DNA of 64,000 nucleotides. Source: Actinomadura xylanilytica (GTDB lineage Bacteria; Actinomycetota; Actinomycetes; Streptosporangiales; Streptosporangiaceae). Where the stretch lies: NCBI RefSeq assembly GCF_030283145.1, contig NZ_JASNWE010000003.1, positions 744,001 through 808,000 of the forward strand, written 5' to 3'. Positions 16,808 through 25,251 of this stretch are shown one piece after another; positions within the stretch are counted from its first letter, which is position 1; each line of letters starts with the position of its first letter. Under the pieces are notes generated by a model that saw only the letters and a list, made by a program, of their open reading frames with translations, was not told the DNA's origin and searched no databases. Made by a program: the position numbers and the translations under genes.

Positions 16808-17404
16808 CTAGGACGGGCCGCTCGGCTCCTGGGCGTCCCCCTGGGCGACCCGGGGGCGCTCTCCGGCCATGACGTAGGCGCCGTTCCGGAGCCGCTCGAT
16901 CAGGCCCAGGGTCCACTCGGTGGCGGTGTCGGCGGAATGGACCCACCAGCCGAGCAGCTCGTTCAGGTGGTCGCCGGTCTCGTCGAGGTGCGGGGCGACC
17001 GACGAGCGCCACTCCGCCAGCCCGGTGAGCCGCCGCTGGAACAGCGCGATCGCCTCGTCCCGCGGCAGCTCGGTGAGGAACCCCAGGCTCGCCGACAGCA
17101 CCTCGGGGTGCCGCACGTCGACCGTGGTGATCGCCTCCCGGAGCAGCCGCAGGAACTCGGCCTCGCCCGCCGCGGTGATCACGTAATCGGTGCGCGGCGG
17201 CCCCGCCCCGTGGCCGGTGACCTCCTGCGCGTCCAGCAGGCCCTCCTTGGCGAGCTGCTTGAGCGCGTGGTAGATCGAGCCGGGGTTGACGTTGGCCCAC
17301 TCGCTGGAGCCCCACGACATCAGCTCGCGGCGGATGTCGTAACCGTGGGCGCGCCCCCCGAAATGGCGGATCCCGCCCAGCACCAGCAACCGCGTCGCCG
17401 TCAT
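16808..17404 (-). CDS. PadR-family transcriptional regulator
   Basis: 198 residues from ATG 17404, which is preceded by a G-run (GGGGGGACG); a GTG at 17419 would add five residues. The N-terminal winged helix is typical PadR: L-V-L-G-G-I-R, H-G-Y-D-I-R-R-E-L, P-G-S-I-Y-H-A-L-K-Q-L and P-P-R-T-D-Y-V-I-T. The C-terminal helical region (about 90-180) mediates dimerisation and ligand response. It is not next to an obvious target such as an efflux pump: neighbours are an MDMPI protein (convergent) and an aldo-keto reductase on the other strand side. The regulated gene is unknown. Confidence 0.9.
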   Translation of the reverse strand: MTATRLLVLGGIRHFGGRAHGYDIRRELMSWGSSEWANVNPGSIYHALKQLAKEGLLDAQEVTGHGAGPPRTDYVITAAGEAEFLRLLREAITTVDVRHPEVLSASLGFLTELPRDEAIALFQRRLTGLAEWRSSVAPHLDETGDHLNELLGWWVHSADTATEWTLGLIERLRNGAYVMAGERPRVAQGDAQEPSGPS

Positions 17405-17466
17405 CGTCCCCCCGCTCACCGGTCTGTCCGCGTTCCGGCGTTCAGGCTAGGGCGTCCCGGCGGTGC

Positions 17467-18342
17467 TCAGCGCGCCAGCCCGGCGAGATCCTCCGCCGTC
17501 AGGCGCAGCGCGGCGGCGCCGAGGTTCTCCTCCAGGTGGGCGGGGGACGAGGTGCCGGGGATGGCCAGCATGACCGGCGACAGCGCGAGCAGCCCGGCCA
17601 GCAGCACCTGCGGGACCGTCGCGCCATGCCGGACGGCGATCTCCTTGACCCGCGCGTCGCCCGGGATCCCGAACCCGCCCAGCGGGAAGTACGGCGCGTA
17701 GGCGATGCCGTCCTTCTCGCAGGCCGCGAGCAGCCCGGCGTCCTGCGGCAGCGTCACGTCGAAGCGGTTCTGGACGGCGGCGACCGGCGCGATCGCCTGC
17801 GCCTCGGCGAGCTGCGCGAGGGAGACGTTGCTGACCCCGAGATGCCGGATCAGCCCCTCGTCGCGGAGCCCGGCCAGCACCTCGAACCGCTCCCCGAGCG
17901 AGCCGTCGTCGGGCCCGTGCATGGAGCCGACGCGCAGGTAGACCAGGTCGAGCCGGTCCAGGCCGAGCTCGCGCAGGTTCCGCTCGACCTCGGCGCGCAG
18001 CTCGCCGGGCCCCATCTCGTAGGAGGGGACCGGGTCGCCCGGACGCTTGCCGGGGCCGACCTTGGTGGCGACCACCAGGCCGTCCGGGTAGGGGTGCAGC
18101 GCCTCCTTGATCAGCTCGTTGGCCGCGAGCGCGTCGCGGGAGTAGAACGCGGCGGTGTCGATGTGGTCCACGCCGAGCTCCACCGCCCGGCGCAGCACGC
18201 CGAGCACGGTGCCGCGGTCGTTGGCGGGGCCGGTGAGGTCCCGTGCGGGCAGCCGCATGGCGCCGAAGCCCATCCGGGAGATCCGCAGGTCGCCGCCCAG
18301 GTTCCAGTGGCCGCGCTCGGCGGCGTCGATCTTCGTTGTCAT
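17467..18342 (-). CDS. Aldo-keto reductase, PdxI (YdbC)-like
   Basis: 291 residues from ATG 18342. AKR barrel motifs: M-G-F-G-A-M-R-L, H-I-D-T-A-A-F-Y (Asp and Tyr of the tetrad), V-A-T-K-V-G (Lys), G-V-S-N-V, and A-I-P-G-T-S-S-P-A-H-L-E-E-N. The tetrad His position reads L-R-V-G instead of L-H, as in E. coli YdbC/PdxI (NADPH-dependent pyridoxal reductase; recalled), which this protein resembles along its full length. A role in reducing pyridoxal or another small aldehyde is therefore likely. It is divergent from a PLD/HTH regulator, with two palindromes between the starts, suggesting direct control by that regulator. Confidence 0.9.
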   Translation of the reverse strand: MTTKIDAAERGHWNLGGDLRISRMGFGAMRLPARDLTGPANDRGTVLGVLRRAVELGVDHIDTAAFYSRDALAANELIKEALHPYPDGLVVATKVGPGKRPGDPVPSYEMGPGELRAEVERNLRELGLDRLDLVYLRVGSMHGPDDGSLGERFEVLAGLRDEGLIRHLGVSNVSLAQLAEAQAIAPVAAVQNRFDVTLPQDAGLLAACEKDGIAYAPYFPLGGFGIPGDARVKEIAVRHGATVPQVLLAGLLALSPVMLAIPGTSSPAHLEENLGAAALRLTAEDLAGLAR

Positions 18343-18384
18343 GCCGTCCACTGTGCTGCGGGACCCTCCGGCGGGCCGAACCGG

Positions 18385-18412
18385 TGGCAGCATGCTGCCA
18401 GGTTTGACCTGG
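18385..18412. promoter_or_regulatory. Two adjacent palindromes in the divergent AKR/regulator promoter region
   Basis: A perfect 16-bp palindrome TGGCAGCATGCTGCCA (18385-18400) is followed, with a 3-bp overlap, by the inverted repeat CCAGGT-TTG-ACCTGG (18398-18412). They sit 25-43 bp before the regulator start and about 45 bp before the reductase start. They are good candidates for operators of the adjacent HTH regulator. Confidence 0.5.
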
Positions 18413-18439
18413 TCCCCGGCCCACCGCAGACTGGGCGTG

Positions 18440-19156
18440 ATGACCCTCGACCTGGACCGCAACGTGATCCTGCGCGGCGAGCGGGAGCTCGCCGAACGCG
18501 CCGGGCGGCTGTTCGACGCCCGCGAGGAGTTCGCCTGCGCTGCCACCGACCTGCGGACGTGGGAGCTGCCCGGCGTCCGCGAGCGGCTGATCGCCGAACG
18601 GCTGCGGGGCCCTGGCCCGGCCGCCTTCAAGCTGTACACTCCGGCCGCGCTCGCCGACGAGGAGTCCGAGCGGCACCTGCTGGAGCTCTCCCGGCACGGC
18701 GCCCGGGTCCGCATCTGCGGCACCGCGCTGCCGCACGAGACGATCATCGTCGACCGGCGGGTCGCGATCCTGGCCGGACCGCAGGTGGCGGGGGTCCGCG
18801 AGTTCACCGTGGTCCGGTCCAAGGGCGTCGTCGACAGCGTCCGGTCGCTCTACTGGGCGACCTGGGAGGCCGCGACCGACCTCGCCGAGTACCGCCGGCA
18901 CCGGCCGCCCGCGCTGAGCGGCGAGAGCCGCGAGATCCTGCGGCTGCTCGGCGGCGGGTTCAAGGACGAGGCGGCGGCGCGCAGGCTCGGCCTGTCGCTG
19001 CGCACCTACCGGCGCCGGGTCGCCGAGATCCTGACCCTGCTGGACGCGGCCTCCCGCTTCCAGGCGGGCCTGCGCGCCCACGAGCTCGGCCTGCTCGGCC
19101 GTCCGCCCCCGGACGCCCCCGTGCACCCGGGCGCCCCGCCGCCTGCGGACGGCTGA
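18440..19156 (+). CDS. HTH regulator with phospholipase D-like sensor domain (TrmB/LuxR type)
   Basis: 238 residues from ATG 18440, directly preceded by GTG 18437, an alternative start. Residues 1-150 resemble the PLD-like domain of TrmB-type regulators (L-Y-T-P-A-A-L-A-D-E, G-A-R-V-R-I-C-G-T-A-L-P-H-E, V-D-R-R-V-A-I-L-A). Residues about 165-215 form a LuxR-like helix-turn-helix (F-K-D-E-A-A-A-R-R-L-G-L-S-L-R-T-Y-R-R-R). The C-terminal 25 residues are Pro/Ala-rich. The gene is divergent from the PdxI-like reductase, its probable target. The effector is unknown. Confidence 0.8.
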   Translation: MTLDLDRNVILRGERELAERAGRLFDAREEFACAATDLRTWELPGVRERLIAERLRGPGPAAFKLYTPAALADEESERHLLELSRHGARVRICGTALPHETIIVDRRVAILAGPQVAGVREFTVVRSKGVVDSVRSLYWATWEAATDLAEYRRHRPPALSGESREILRLLGGGFKDEAAARRLGLSLRTYRRRVAEILTLLDAASRFQAGLRAHELGLLGRPPPDAPVHPGAPPPADG

Positions 19157-19160
19157 CCGC

Positions 19161-19268
19161 CCGCGGACGGCGCCACCGTGCGCGGGACGGCGCCACCGTG
19201 CGCGGGACGGCGCCACCGTGCGCGGGACGGCCATGAGGCGCGGGCGGGACGGCCATGAGGCGCGGGCG
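19161..19268. repeat. Tandem minisatellite, two unit types
   Basis: Three copies of a 20-bp unit CGCGGGACGGCGCCACCGTG (19161-19220, first copy slightly altered) run into two copies of a 22-bp unit built on GGGACGGCCATGAGGCGC (19224-19268). It lies between the convergent regulator and DUF4132 genes and has no coding signal. It probably arose by slippage. Confidence 0.75.
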
Positions 19269-19300
19269 GCGCACCGTATGCGCGGGGTTCGCAGGTGCGG

Positions 19301-21661
19301 TCAGGCGCTCCGGTGGAGCTGCGCGAGAATCGACCGGTCGGTAATCTTCGTGTCCGCGGCCAGCAGGAACGCCTTGCTGAGGATCACGGTGAGCCGGTCC
19401 TCCTCGAACGGGAGGAACACAGCGCCGCCGGCCCCGCCGCTCGCGGGGACGATGCACAGGTAGGAGTCGTCCGGCCGCATCAGGATGTTGCCCGAGCCGA
19501 GATGGATCTTGTAGGTGCGCAGGTCGCCGCGGACGACCAGGAACCGGCCGTCCAGCTCGCACCGGTCGGCGATCCTGGTGCCGGGGAGCAGCCGGGCCAG
19601 CGCGTCCCGGCGGACCTCGGCGCTCTCGGTCAGCTCGCCGAACGCGGCCCGCTCCCAGTAGGCGCGGGCGGTGCCGGAGCCGTCCCAGTCGGGATCGGCC
19701 GCGATCGAGGTGACGCCGACGAACAGGTCGACGTCGCGCATCGCCTCGCTGAACACCAGCGGCGGGACGTCGGCGAGCGGCGCGTCCCGCCAGGCGCCGT
19801 CCGCGCGGCGGGCGAAGCGGACCCGGTCGGTGGACGCGAGCCGGTCGTCCACGGTGTGGTCGGCGAGCCCGTGCCGGAAGCGGACCAGCCATTCCCCCGC
19901 GCCGAGGACGCGCTCGGCCTCGTCCTCGCCGCCGCCGTCCCAGGGGCCGAGGAACCCGCTCTTCCAGCCGCGCGCCCTGAACAGCGCGGCCATCGTCCGG
20001 TAGCGGACGAGGTGCGCGGCGAACCGGTTGGAATGGTGGCGGGTCTCCTGCTCGGCCGGGGTGAGCGGGTAGATCTCGCGGAACGCCTGCTTGAACGGCT
20101 GCCTGATCCGGCGTTCGACGATCAGGTCGCGCCACTCGCCCACCTGCTCCGGGGTGGCGCGGATCGGGTGCCACAGCCGGACCGGCGCGTCATCGGCCGC
20201 GTCCGGGAGGCCGCCCGCCGCGGGGAGGACGGCGGACCAGACACCGGGCGCGGTCTCGACCTCCCAGATCAGCCGCCCGATGACCGTCCCCGCGATCGGA
20301 TGCCCGGCCAGCTCGTCGCGCCACCGCGCGTACGGGTGGACGCCGTCCGCCGAGAAGCCGCCCTCCAGGGCGCGGGCGAGCGTGGCGAGCTGGACCCGGA
20401 CCCGCTTCACCAGCTCGCGCAGCTCGGCGACCAGGGGTCCGTGGTCGCGGCGGACGGCGGCCGGGACCGAGCGCAGCGGCGCGCCGTCCTTCCACCAGGT
20501 CAGCCGCACGTCGTCCGCGACGGTGACGACGCCCTCGTACTCGCCGGCGGCCCGGCGCAGCTCGCCGCCGGGCCCGAAGCCGAGACCCGGCAGCCGCAGC
20601 GCGACCTCGGCCCGTTCGGCGAGGGCCGCCTCGACCCGCTTGAGCATCTTGTCGAGCCGCTTGGGCACCCCGGCGTGCCGCACCACCGTCCGGACGGTGC
20701 GCAGGGACGTGACCAGCTCGGGGGTCGGGAACTCCTCCCCGGCGCGGACGATCTCGTACAGCAGCGCCTGGGACGGCAGCGACTTCGCGGCGGTCGGGGC
20801 CACCGCGATGTCGTGCAGGAGGCGGTCGAGCAGCCCGGGGAGCCACGGCTCGTCGCGGCACAGGGCGAGGCGGGCGGCGTGCCCGAGGGCGCCGACCTCG
20901 GCGGTGTCGAACGCCTTGTCCGCCCGGTAGGTGATCTCGCCGGCCTGGATGGCGCGGGCCCGTTCGGCGGCGGCCTCGAGGGCCCGCCGGGCGAACGCGG
21001 AGTAGGCGGGCAGGTCGGCGATCCGGGACCACAGGCCGGGCAGCACCGGGGGCGTCCCGTAGGACCCGGCGGACTCGGCCTCCGACAGCAGCGCCTGCCC
21101 GAAGGGGTCGAGGCCCGCGATGACGTCGAACTGGTCGAGGGCGATGGGCCCGGCGCCCCGCCCGGCCCGTTCGACGACCGCGCGCAGCGTCTCGCCCACC
21201 GCACCGTCCCCGTCCCCGGCGTCGACGTCGGCGAGGCCCGCCGCTGCGAAGAGCGCGTACATCTTGTCGACGCGGTCGTTGTCGAGCATGAAGTGGACGA
21301 GGGTGCGCGCGGCGTCCGCGACGTCGGGCAGCGGGCCGGTACAGCGCACCACGGCCGCGCTGCCCCGCGCGAGGTCGGCCCACTTACGCTCGGTCAACCC
21401 GGCGACCAGCGCGTCGAACATCGCCCGGCACGCCTCGGGCGTGAAGCGTGCCTGCCGTTCGGCGAACGCCGCCTCCACCGCGAACCGGACGCCCACCGCA
21501 TGCGGGAGCTCGCTCTTCGCGCCCACCCGGTACGCGACGGGCACCAGCGTGCCCAGCTCCTCGTCGGAGATCCGCTCCATTTCGGTCCAGGCGGCGTGCG
21601 GGTCCGGGTCCTCGAAAGGGGGTCCGGTCATCAGGCGCAGCAGGCGGGCCGCGGTGTCCAT
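19301..21661 (-). CDS. DUF4132 domain protein
   Basis: 786 residues from ATG 21661, which has GGAGGAA seven bases upstream; the longer open frame is rejected. The protein is cytosolic and largely helical in its first half. The C-terminal 350 residues match DUF4132 and its trailing domain: W-R-D-L-I-V-E-R-R-I-R-Q-P-F-K-Q-A-F-R-E, Y-R-T-M-A-A-L-F-R-A-R-G-W, and D-L-R-T-Y-K-I-H-L-G-S-G-N-I. No N-terminal WGR domain is visible, unlike MolR. From memory, E. coli YehI and MolR carry this domain and lie beside the yeh MoxR-VWA genes. Function is unknown. Confidence 0.85.
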   Translation of the reverse strand: MDTAARLLRLMTGPPFEDPDPHAAWTEMERISDEELGTLVPVAYRVGAKSELPHAVGVRFAVEAAFAERQARFTPEACRAMFDALVAGLTERKWADLARGSAAVVRCTGPLPDVADAARTLVHFMLDNDRVDKMYALFAAAGLADVDAGDGDGAVGETLRAVVERAGRGAGPIALDQFDVIAGLDPFGQALLSEAESAGSYGTPPVLPGLWSRIADLPAYSAFARRALEAAAERARAIQAGEITYRADKAFDTAEVGALGHAARLALCRDEPWLPGLLDRLLHDIAVAPTAAKSLPSQALLYEIVRAGEEFPTPELVTSLRTVRTVVRHAGVPKRLDKMLKRVEAALAERAEVALRLPGLGFGPGGELRRAAGEYEGVVTVADDVRLTWWKDGAPLRSVPAAVRRDHGPLVAELRELVKRVRVQLATLARALEGGFSADGVHPYARWRDELAGHPIAGTVIGRLIWEVETAPGVWSAVLPAAGGLPDAADDAPVRLWHPIRATPEQVGEWRDLIVERRIRQPFKQAFREIYPLTPAEQETRHHSNRFAAHLVRYRTMAALFRARGWKSGFLGPWDGGGEDEAERVLGAGEWLVRFRHGLADHTVDDRLASTDRVRFARRADGAWRDAPLADVPPLVFSEAMRDVDLFVGVTSIAADPDWDGSGTARAYWERAAFGELTESAEVRRDALARLLPGTRIADRCELDGRFLVVRGDLRTYKIHLGSGNILMRPDDSYLCIVPASGGAGGAVFLPFEEDRLTVILSKAFLLAADTKITDRSILAQLHRSA

Positions 21662-21821
21662 CGGGCGTTCCTCCAGATCCGGTGGGGGGCCGCCGGACGG
21701 ACGGTCCCGATTGGGGGATCCTGGCAGAGACCGCCGACAGAGTCGTCCCCGGGCCGGCGGGCTGTTCAGTGACCTCCGGGTCACTTACCCTCGGAGGAAC
21801 CGCTACAGAACGGGATCCGGG

Positions 21822-23288
21822 ATGGCGATGAGGCACGACGCAGTGATCATCGGGAGCGGGTTCGGCGGGATCGGCATGGCGATCCGGCTCAAGCGGGCCG
21901 GCGTGCGCGACCTGGTCGTCCTGGAGAAGGCCGACGACCTCGGCGGCACCTGGCGCGACAACACCTACCCCGGCGCCGCCTGCGACGTCCCTTCGCACCT
22001 GTACTCCTTCTCGTTCGAGCCCAAGACCGACTGGACCCGCCGGTTCCCGCCGCAGCCCGAGATCCTCGACTACCTGCGGCACTGCGCGCGCGAGCACGGC
22101 GTCCTGCCGCTGATCCGGTTCGGCACCGAGGTGACCGAGGCGCGGTTCGACCAGGAGCGCGGGCTCTGGCGGGTCTCGACCACCGGCGGCGAGCTGGAGG
22201 CGCCCGTTCTCATCTCGGCGTGCGGGCAGCTCAACCGTCCCGAGCTGCCCGCCATCGAGGGTCGCGGGGACTTCGCCGGGCCGAGCTTCCACACCGCCCG
22301 CTGGGACCACGGGGCGGACCTGCGCGGCAAGCGGGTCGCGGTGGTCGGCACCGGGGCGAGCGCGGTCCAGGTCGTCCCGGAGATCGCGGCGGAGGCGGCG
22401 TCGGTGCGGCTGTTCCAGCGGTCCGCGCCGTACGTGATCGACAAGCCGGACCGGCCGTACCGGCGCTGGGAGCGGGCGGCGCTGCGGGCCGTCCCGGGCC
22501 TGCACGCGCTGAGCCGCGCCAAGACCTACGCGGCCTACGAGTTGCGCGCGCTCGGGTTCGTGAAGTACCCGGTCCTGATGAGGGCGCTGGAGCGCAGGTT
22601 CCGCCGCAGCCTGGACGGGCAGGTCGCCGACCCGCGGCTGCGCGAGGCCCTGGTCCCCGGCTACCCGATGGGCTGCAAGCGCATCCTGATCTCCAACGAC
22701 TTCTACCCGGCACTGTCCCGGCCGGACGTCGAGCTGGTCACGAGCCCGATCACCCGGATCACCCCGGCGGGGATCGAGACCCGGTCCGGGACGCACCCGG
22801 TGGACGTGATCATCTACGCCACCGGGTTCCGGGCCACCGAGTTCCTCGCCCCGATGAAGATCACCGGGCTGGACGGGCGCGAGCTGAACGAGGCCTGGCG
22901 GGACGGCGCGCAGGCGCATCTCGGCATCACCGTGAGCGGGTTCCCCAACCTGTTCCTGCTGTACGGGCCGTACACCAACCTCGGCCACAACTCGATCATC
23001 TACATGCTGGAATCGCAGTTCCGCTACGTGACCGGCTGCGTGGAGGCCATGCGGCGGGCCGGCCTCGCCTGGATCGACGTCCGGCCGGACGTCCAGGACG
23101 CCTTCACCCGCGAGATGCGCGAACGGCTGCGCTCCACGGTCTGGGACGCCGGCTGCGAGAGCTGGTACATGACCGCCGACGGCACGGTGGTCAACAACTG
23201 GCCGGGCTTCACCTTCGCCTACCGCCGCGCGACCCGCCGTCCCGACCCGCGCCACTTCCGCGCCCGCCGGCTCCCGCCGCACACGTAG
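21822..23288 (+). CDS. Flavin-containing monooxygenase (Baeyer-Villiger type)
   Basis: 488 residues from ATG 21822 (a second ATG at 21828 is possible). It has an FAD Rossmann motif G-S-G-F-G-G-I-G, the BVMO fingerprint F-A-G-P-S-F-H-T-A-R-W (FxGxxxHxxxW), and a second NADPH-binding G-T-G-A-S-A. A late N-L-F-L-L-Y-G-P-Y-T-N-L-G-H-N-S is also typical. Such enzymes insert oxygen next to a ketone using NADPH and O2. The next gene, an SDR, starts 10 bp downstream and may supply or use the ketone or alcohol. The substrate is unknown. Confidence 0.93.
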   Translation: MAMRHDAVIIGSGFGGIGMAIRLKRAGVRDLVVLEKADDLGGTWRDNTYPGAACDVPSHLYSFSFEPKTDWTRRFPPQPEILDYLRHCAREHGVLPLIRFGTEVTEARFDQERGLWRVSTTGGELEAPVLISACGQLNRPELPAIEGRGDFAGPSFHTARWDHGADLRGKRVAVVGTGASAVQVVPEIAAEAASVRLFQRSAPYVIDKPDRPYRRWERAALRAVPGLHALSRAKTYAAYELRALGFVKYPVLMRALERRFRRSLDGQVADPRLREALVPGYPMGCKRILISNDFYPALSRPDVELVTSPITRITPAGIETRSGTHPVDVIIYATGFRATEFLAPMKITGLDGRELNEAWRDGAQAHLGITVSGFPNLFLLYGPYTNLGHNSIIYMLESQFRYVTGCVEAMRRAGLAWIDVRPDVQDAFTREMRERLRSTVWDAGCESWYMTADGTVVNNWPGFTFAYRRATRRPDPRHFRARRLPPHT

Positions 23289-23291
23289 GCT
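23286..23291 (+). promoter_or_regulatory. Possible leaderless promoter -10 of the SDR gene
   Basis: TAGGCT lies 7 bases before ATG 23299, overlaps the stop of the monooxygenase gene, and no Shine-Dalgarno sequence is seen. It could give the SDR its own transcript, in line with the same spacing before other genes in the window. Confidence 0.3.
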
Positions 23292-23298
23292 CGACCCC

Positions 23299-24069
23299 AT
23301 GCCCACTGCTCTCATCACCGGCGCGACCGCGGGGATCGGCGCCGCCTTCGCCCGCCGGCTCGCCTCCGACGGGTTCGACCTGGTCCTGCTGGCCCGCGAC
23401 GGCGCCCGCCTGGAGCGGACGGCGTCCGAACTGCGCGACGCCTACGGCGTCCGCGCCGAGGTCCTGGCCGCCGACCTCGACACCGCGGACGGGCTGACCG
23501 CCGCCGAGGAGCGCGTCCGCAAGGGCGTCGACCTGCTGGTCAACAACGCCGGGTTCGGCAACAACGGGCTGTTCCTCGACGTGCCGGTCAGCGCCGAGAC
23601 CACGATGCTGCGGGTGCACTGTGAGGCGGTGCTCCGGCTCACCCACGCCGCGCTGCCCGGGATGCTCGAGCGGGGCCGGGGCGGGGTCGTCAACGTGTCG
23701 TCGGTGGCGGCGTTCGCCTCGCGCGGCACCTACGGCGCGTCCAAGGCGTGGGTGGTGAGCTTCACCCAGGGGGTGGCCGCCGACATCGCCGGACGCGCGG
23801 GCGCGCGGAACGTGCGGGTCATGGCGCTGTGCCCGGGGTTCGTGCACACCGAGTTCCATCAGCGGGCCCACATGGACATGTCCGGCGTCCCGGACTTCAT
23901 GTGGCTGGACCGGGACCGGGTCGTCGACGCCGCGCTGCGCGACCTGCGGCGCGGGCGGCTGGTCAGCGTGCCGAGCCCCCAGTACAAGGCGATCGTCGCG
24001 CTCTCCCGGCTGGTGCCGCCGGAGCTGATCGCGAAGGTGTCCTCGCGGGCGGGCCGCCGGTACGACTGA
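23299..24069 (+). CDS. Short-chain dehydrogenase/reductase (SDR)
   Basis: 256 residues with all classical SDR motifs: T-G-A-T-A-G-I-G (cofactor), N-N-A-G-F-G, catalytic Ser in N-V-S-S-V and Y-G-A-S-K. The Asp-free beginning of strand 2 (L-A-R-D) suggests NADP(H), but this is weak. It starts 10 bp after the flavin monooxygenase, so they may act on the same ketone/alcohol pair, either as an operon or from a leaderless promoter. The C-terminal V-P-P-E-L-I-A-K resembles mycobacterial SDRs of unknown substrate. Confidence 0.92.
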   Translation: MPTALITGATAGIGAAFARRLASDGFDLVLLARDGARLERTASELRDAYGVRAEVLAADLDTADGLTAAEERVRKGVDLLVNNAGFGNNGLFLDVPVSAETTMLRVHCEAVLRLTHAALPGMLERGRGGVVNVSSVAAFASRGTYGASKAWVVSFTQGVAADIAGRAGARNVRVMALCPGFVHTEFHQRAHMDMSGVPDFMWLDRDRVVDAALRDLRRGRLVSVPSPQYKAIVALSRLVPPELIAKVSSRAGRRYD

Positions 24070-24070
24070 G

Positions 24071-24106
24071 CGCGGGCGGACGGCGGGGCGCGGGCGGACG
24101 GCGGGG
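24071..24106. repeat. Two perfect copies of an 18-bp unit
   Basis: CGCGGGCGGACGGCGGGG is repeated head to tail directly after the SDR stop, followed by a looser CGCGGCGACGGC duplication to about 24134. It is intergenic, probably slippage, and similar in composition to the minisatellite at 19161. Confidence 0.65.
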
Positions 24107-24263
24107 CGCGGCGACGGCACGCGCGGCGACGGCGCGGATTCCGGACGGAGGGCCCACGCGTTACGGCCTTGTCACGGAGCGCCGGACAGGGCAGGGTGGC
24201 AGATCGTCGGTTCGGGGGCGATCCGACCACGTGACATCACCGCTCCGCCGAGAGGTCCTCCCG

Positions 24264-25220
24264 ATGGGTCACGAACTGGGCCACGCCGCCCTCGCGCTGC
24301 TCTCGACCACCGCGTACTACATCGCGTTCCTGGTCTTCCGGCTCGCCGCCGCCAGGATGCCGCCGCTGCGCGGGAGCCGCCCGTTCCAGGCGGTGGGGCA
24401 GATGCTCACCAGCCCGCTCTGGCTCGGCGGCGGGCTGATCCTCTTCCTCGGTCTCGGCTACCAGGTGGTGGCGTTCAGCGCGATGCCGCTGGCCGTCGCG
24501 CAGCCCGTCTTCGCGGTCAGCCTGGTCTTCCTGGTGGCCTACGCGGTGGGGTTCCTCGGCGAGCGGCTGAACGCCCGGGAGTGGGCCAGCGTCGCGCTGT
24601 TCGTCGGCGCGACCGTGCTGATCGGCCTGTCCGCCGGGTCCGAGCACCGGCTGCACGCCGACGCGCGCCTGACCGACACGCTGGTCGCGCCCTGGCGGAT
24701 GCTCGCGGTGATCGTCCCGGCGCTGGTCATCGCGGGCCTGGTCTGGCTGGTCGGCGACCGCCGGGCCGGCGGCCGGCACGCCCGCAAGCTCGCGGGCGTC
24801 GCCTACGGGATCGGCGCCGGGGCGTGCGCCGGGCTCGGCGAGGCGGGCATCCGGGGCATCTCGATCGTCTACCACGACACCGGCAGCATCGGCGCGGTGC
24901 TGGTCTCGCCCTACCCCTACCTCACCCTCGGGCTGGCCGGGCTCGCCCTGATCCAGCTCCAGATCGCGCTCCAGCGCTGCCGGGTCGCGATCGTCGCGAC
25001 CGTGCTCACCGTGATCGGACGCACCTACCTGGTGCTCAGCAGCACCGTGCTGTTCGGCGAGCACTGGCCGTCCGACCCGGTGCCGTTCCTGCTGCGGGTG
25101 GGCGGCTTCGTCCTGGCGCTGGCCGCGCTGGCCGCCTTCCCGAGGTACGAGCCGCCCGCCGCGGACCGCGAGGGCGCCCGGCGCGCGGCGGCGGGCGGAC
25201 GCGTCCGCTCCATCGGCTGA
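24264..25220 (+). CDS. DMT-superfamily (EamA/NIPA-like) membrane transporter
   Basis: 318 residues from ATG 24264 (GAGAGG eight bases upstream). About nine hydrophobic helices are visible, with the family landmarks A-M-P-L-A-V-A-Q-P-V-F (end of helix 3) and G-E-R-L-N-A-R-E-W. The second half repeats the fold (V-S-P-Y-P-Y-L-T-L-G-L-A-G-L-A, G-E-H-W-P). This is an inner-membrane carrier of the drug/metabolite superfamily; the substrate is unknown. It ends 31 bp before a secreted protease gene that has its own promoter. Confidence 0.85.
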   Translation: MGHELGHAALALLSTTAYYIAFLVFRLAAARMPPLRGSRPFQAVGQMLTSPLWLGGGLILFLGLGYQVVAFSAMPLAVAQPVFAVSLVFLVAYAVGFLGERLNAREWASVALFVGATVLIGLSAGSEHRLHADARLTDTLVAPWRMLAVIVPALVIAGLVWLVGDRRAGGRHARKLAGVAYGIGAGACAGLGEAGIRGISIVYHDTGSIGAVLVSPYPYLTLGLAGLALIQLQIALQRCRVAIVATVLTVIGRTYLVLSSTVLFGEHWPSDPVPFLLRVGGFVLALAALAAFPRYEPPAADREGARRAAAGGRVRSIG

Positions 25221-25239
25221 CCCGCCGGCGATCCGCGAT

Positions 25240-25245
25240 TACATT
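25240..25245 (+). promoter_or_regulatory. Leaderless promoter -10 of the protease gene
   Basis: TACATT lies 6 bases before ATG 25252, the same hexamer as before the ArsR gene at 11230. No Shine-Dalgarno sequence is present, so the transcript probably starts at the ATG. Confidence 0.45.
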
Positions 25246-25251
25246 GCCGTC

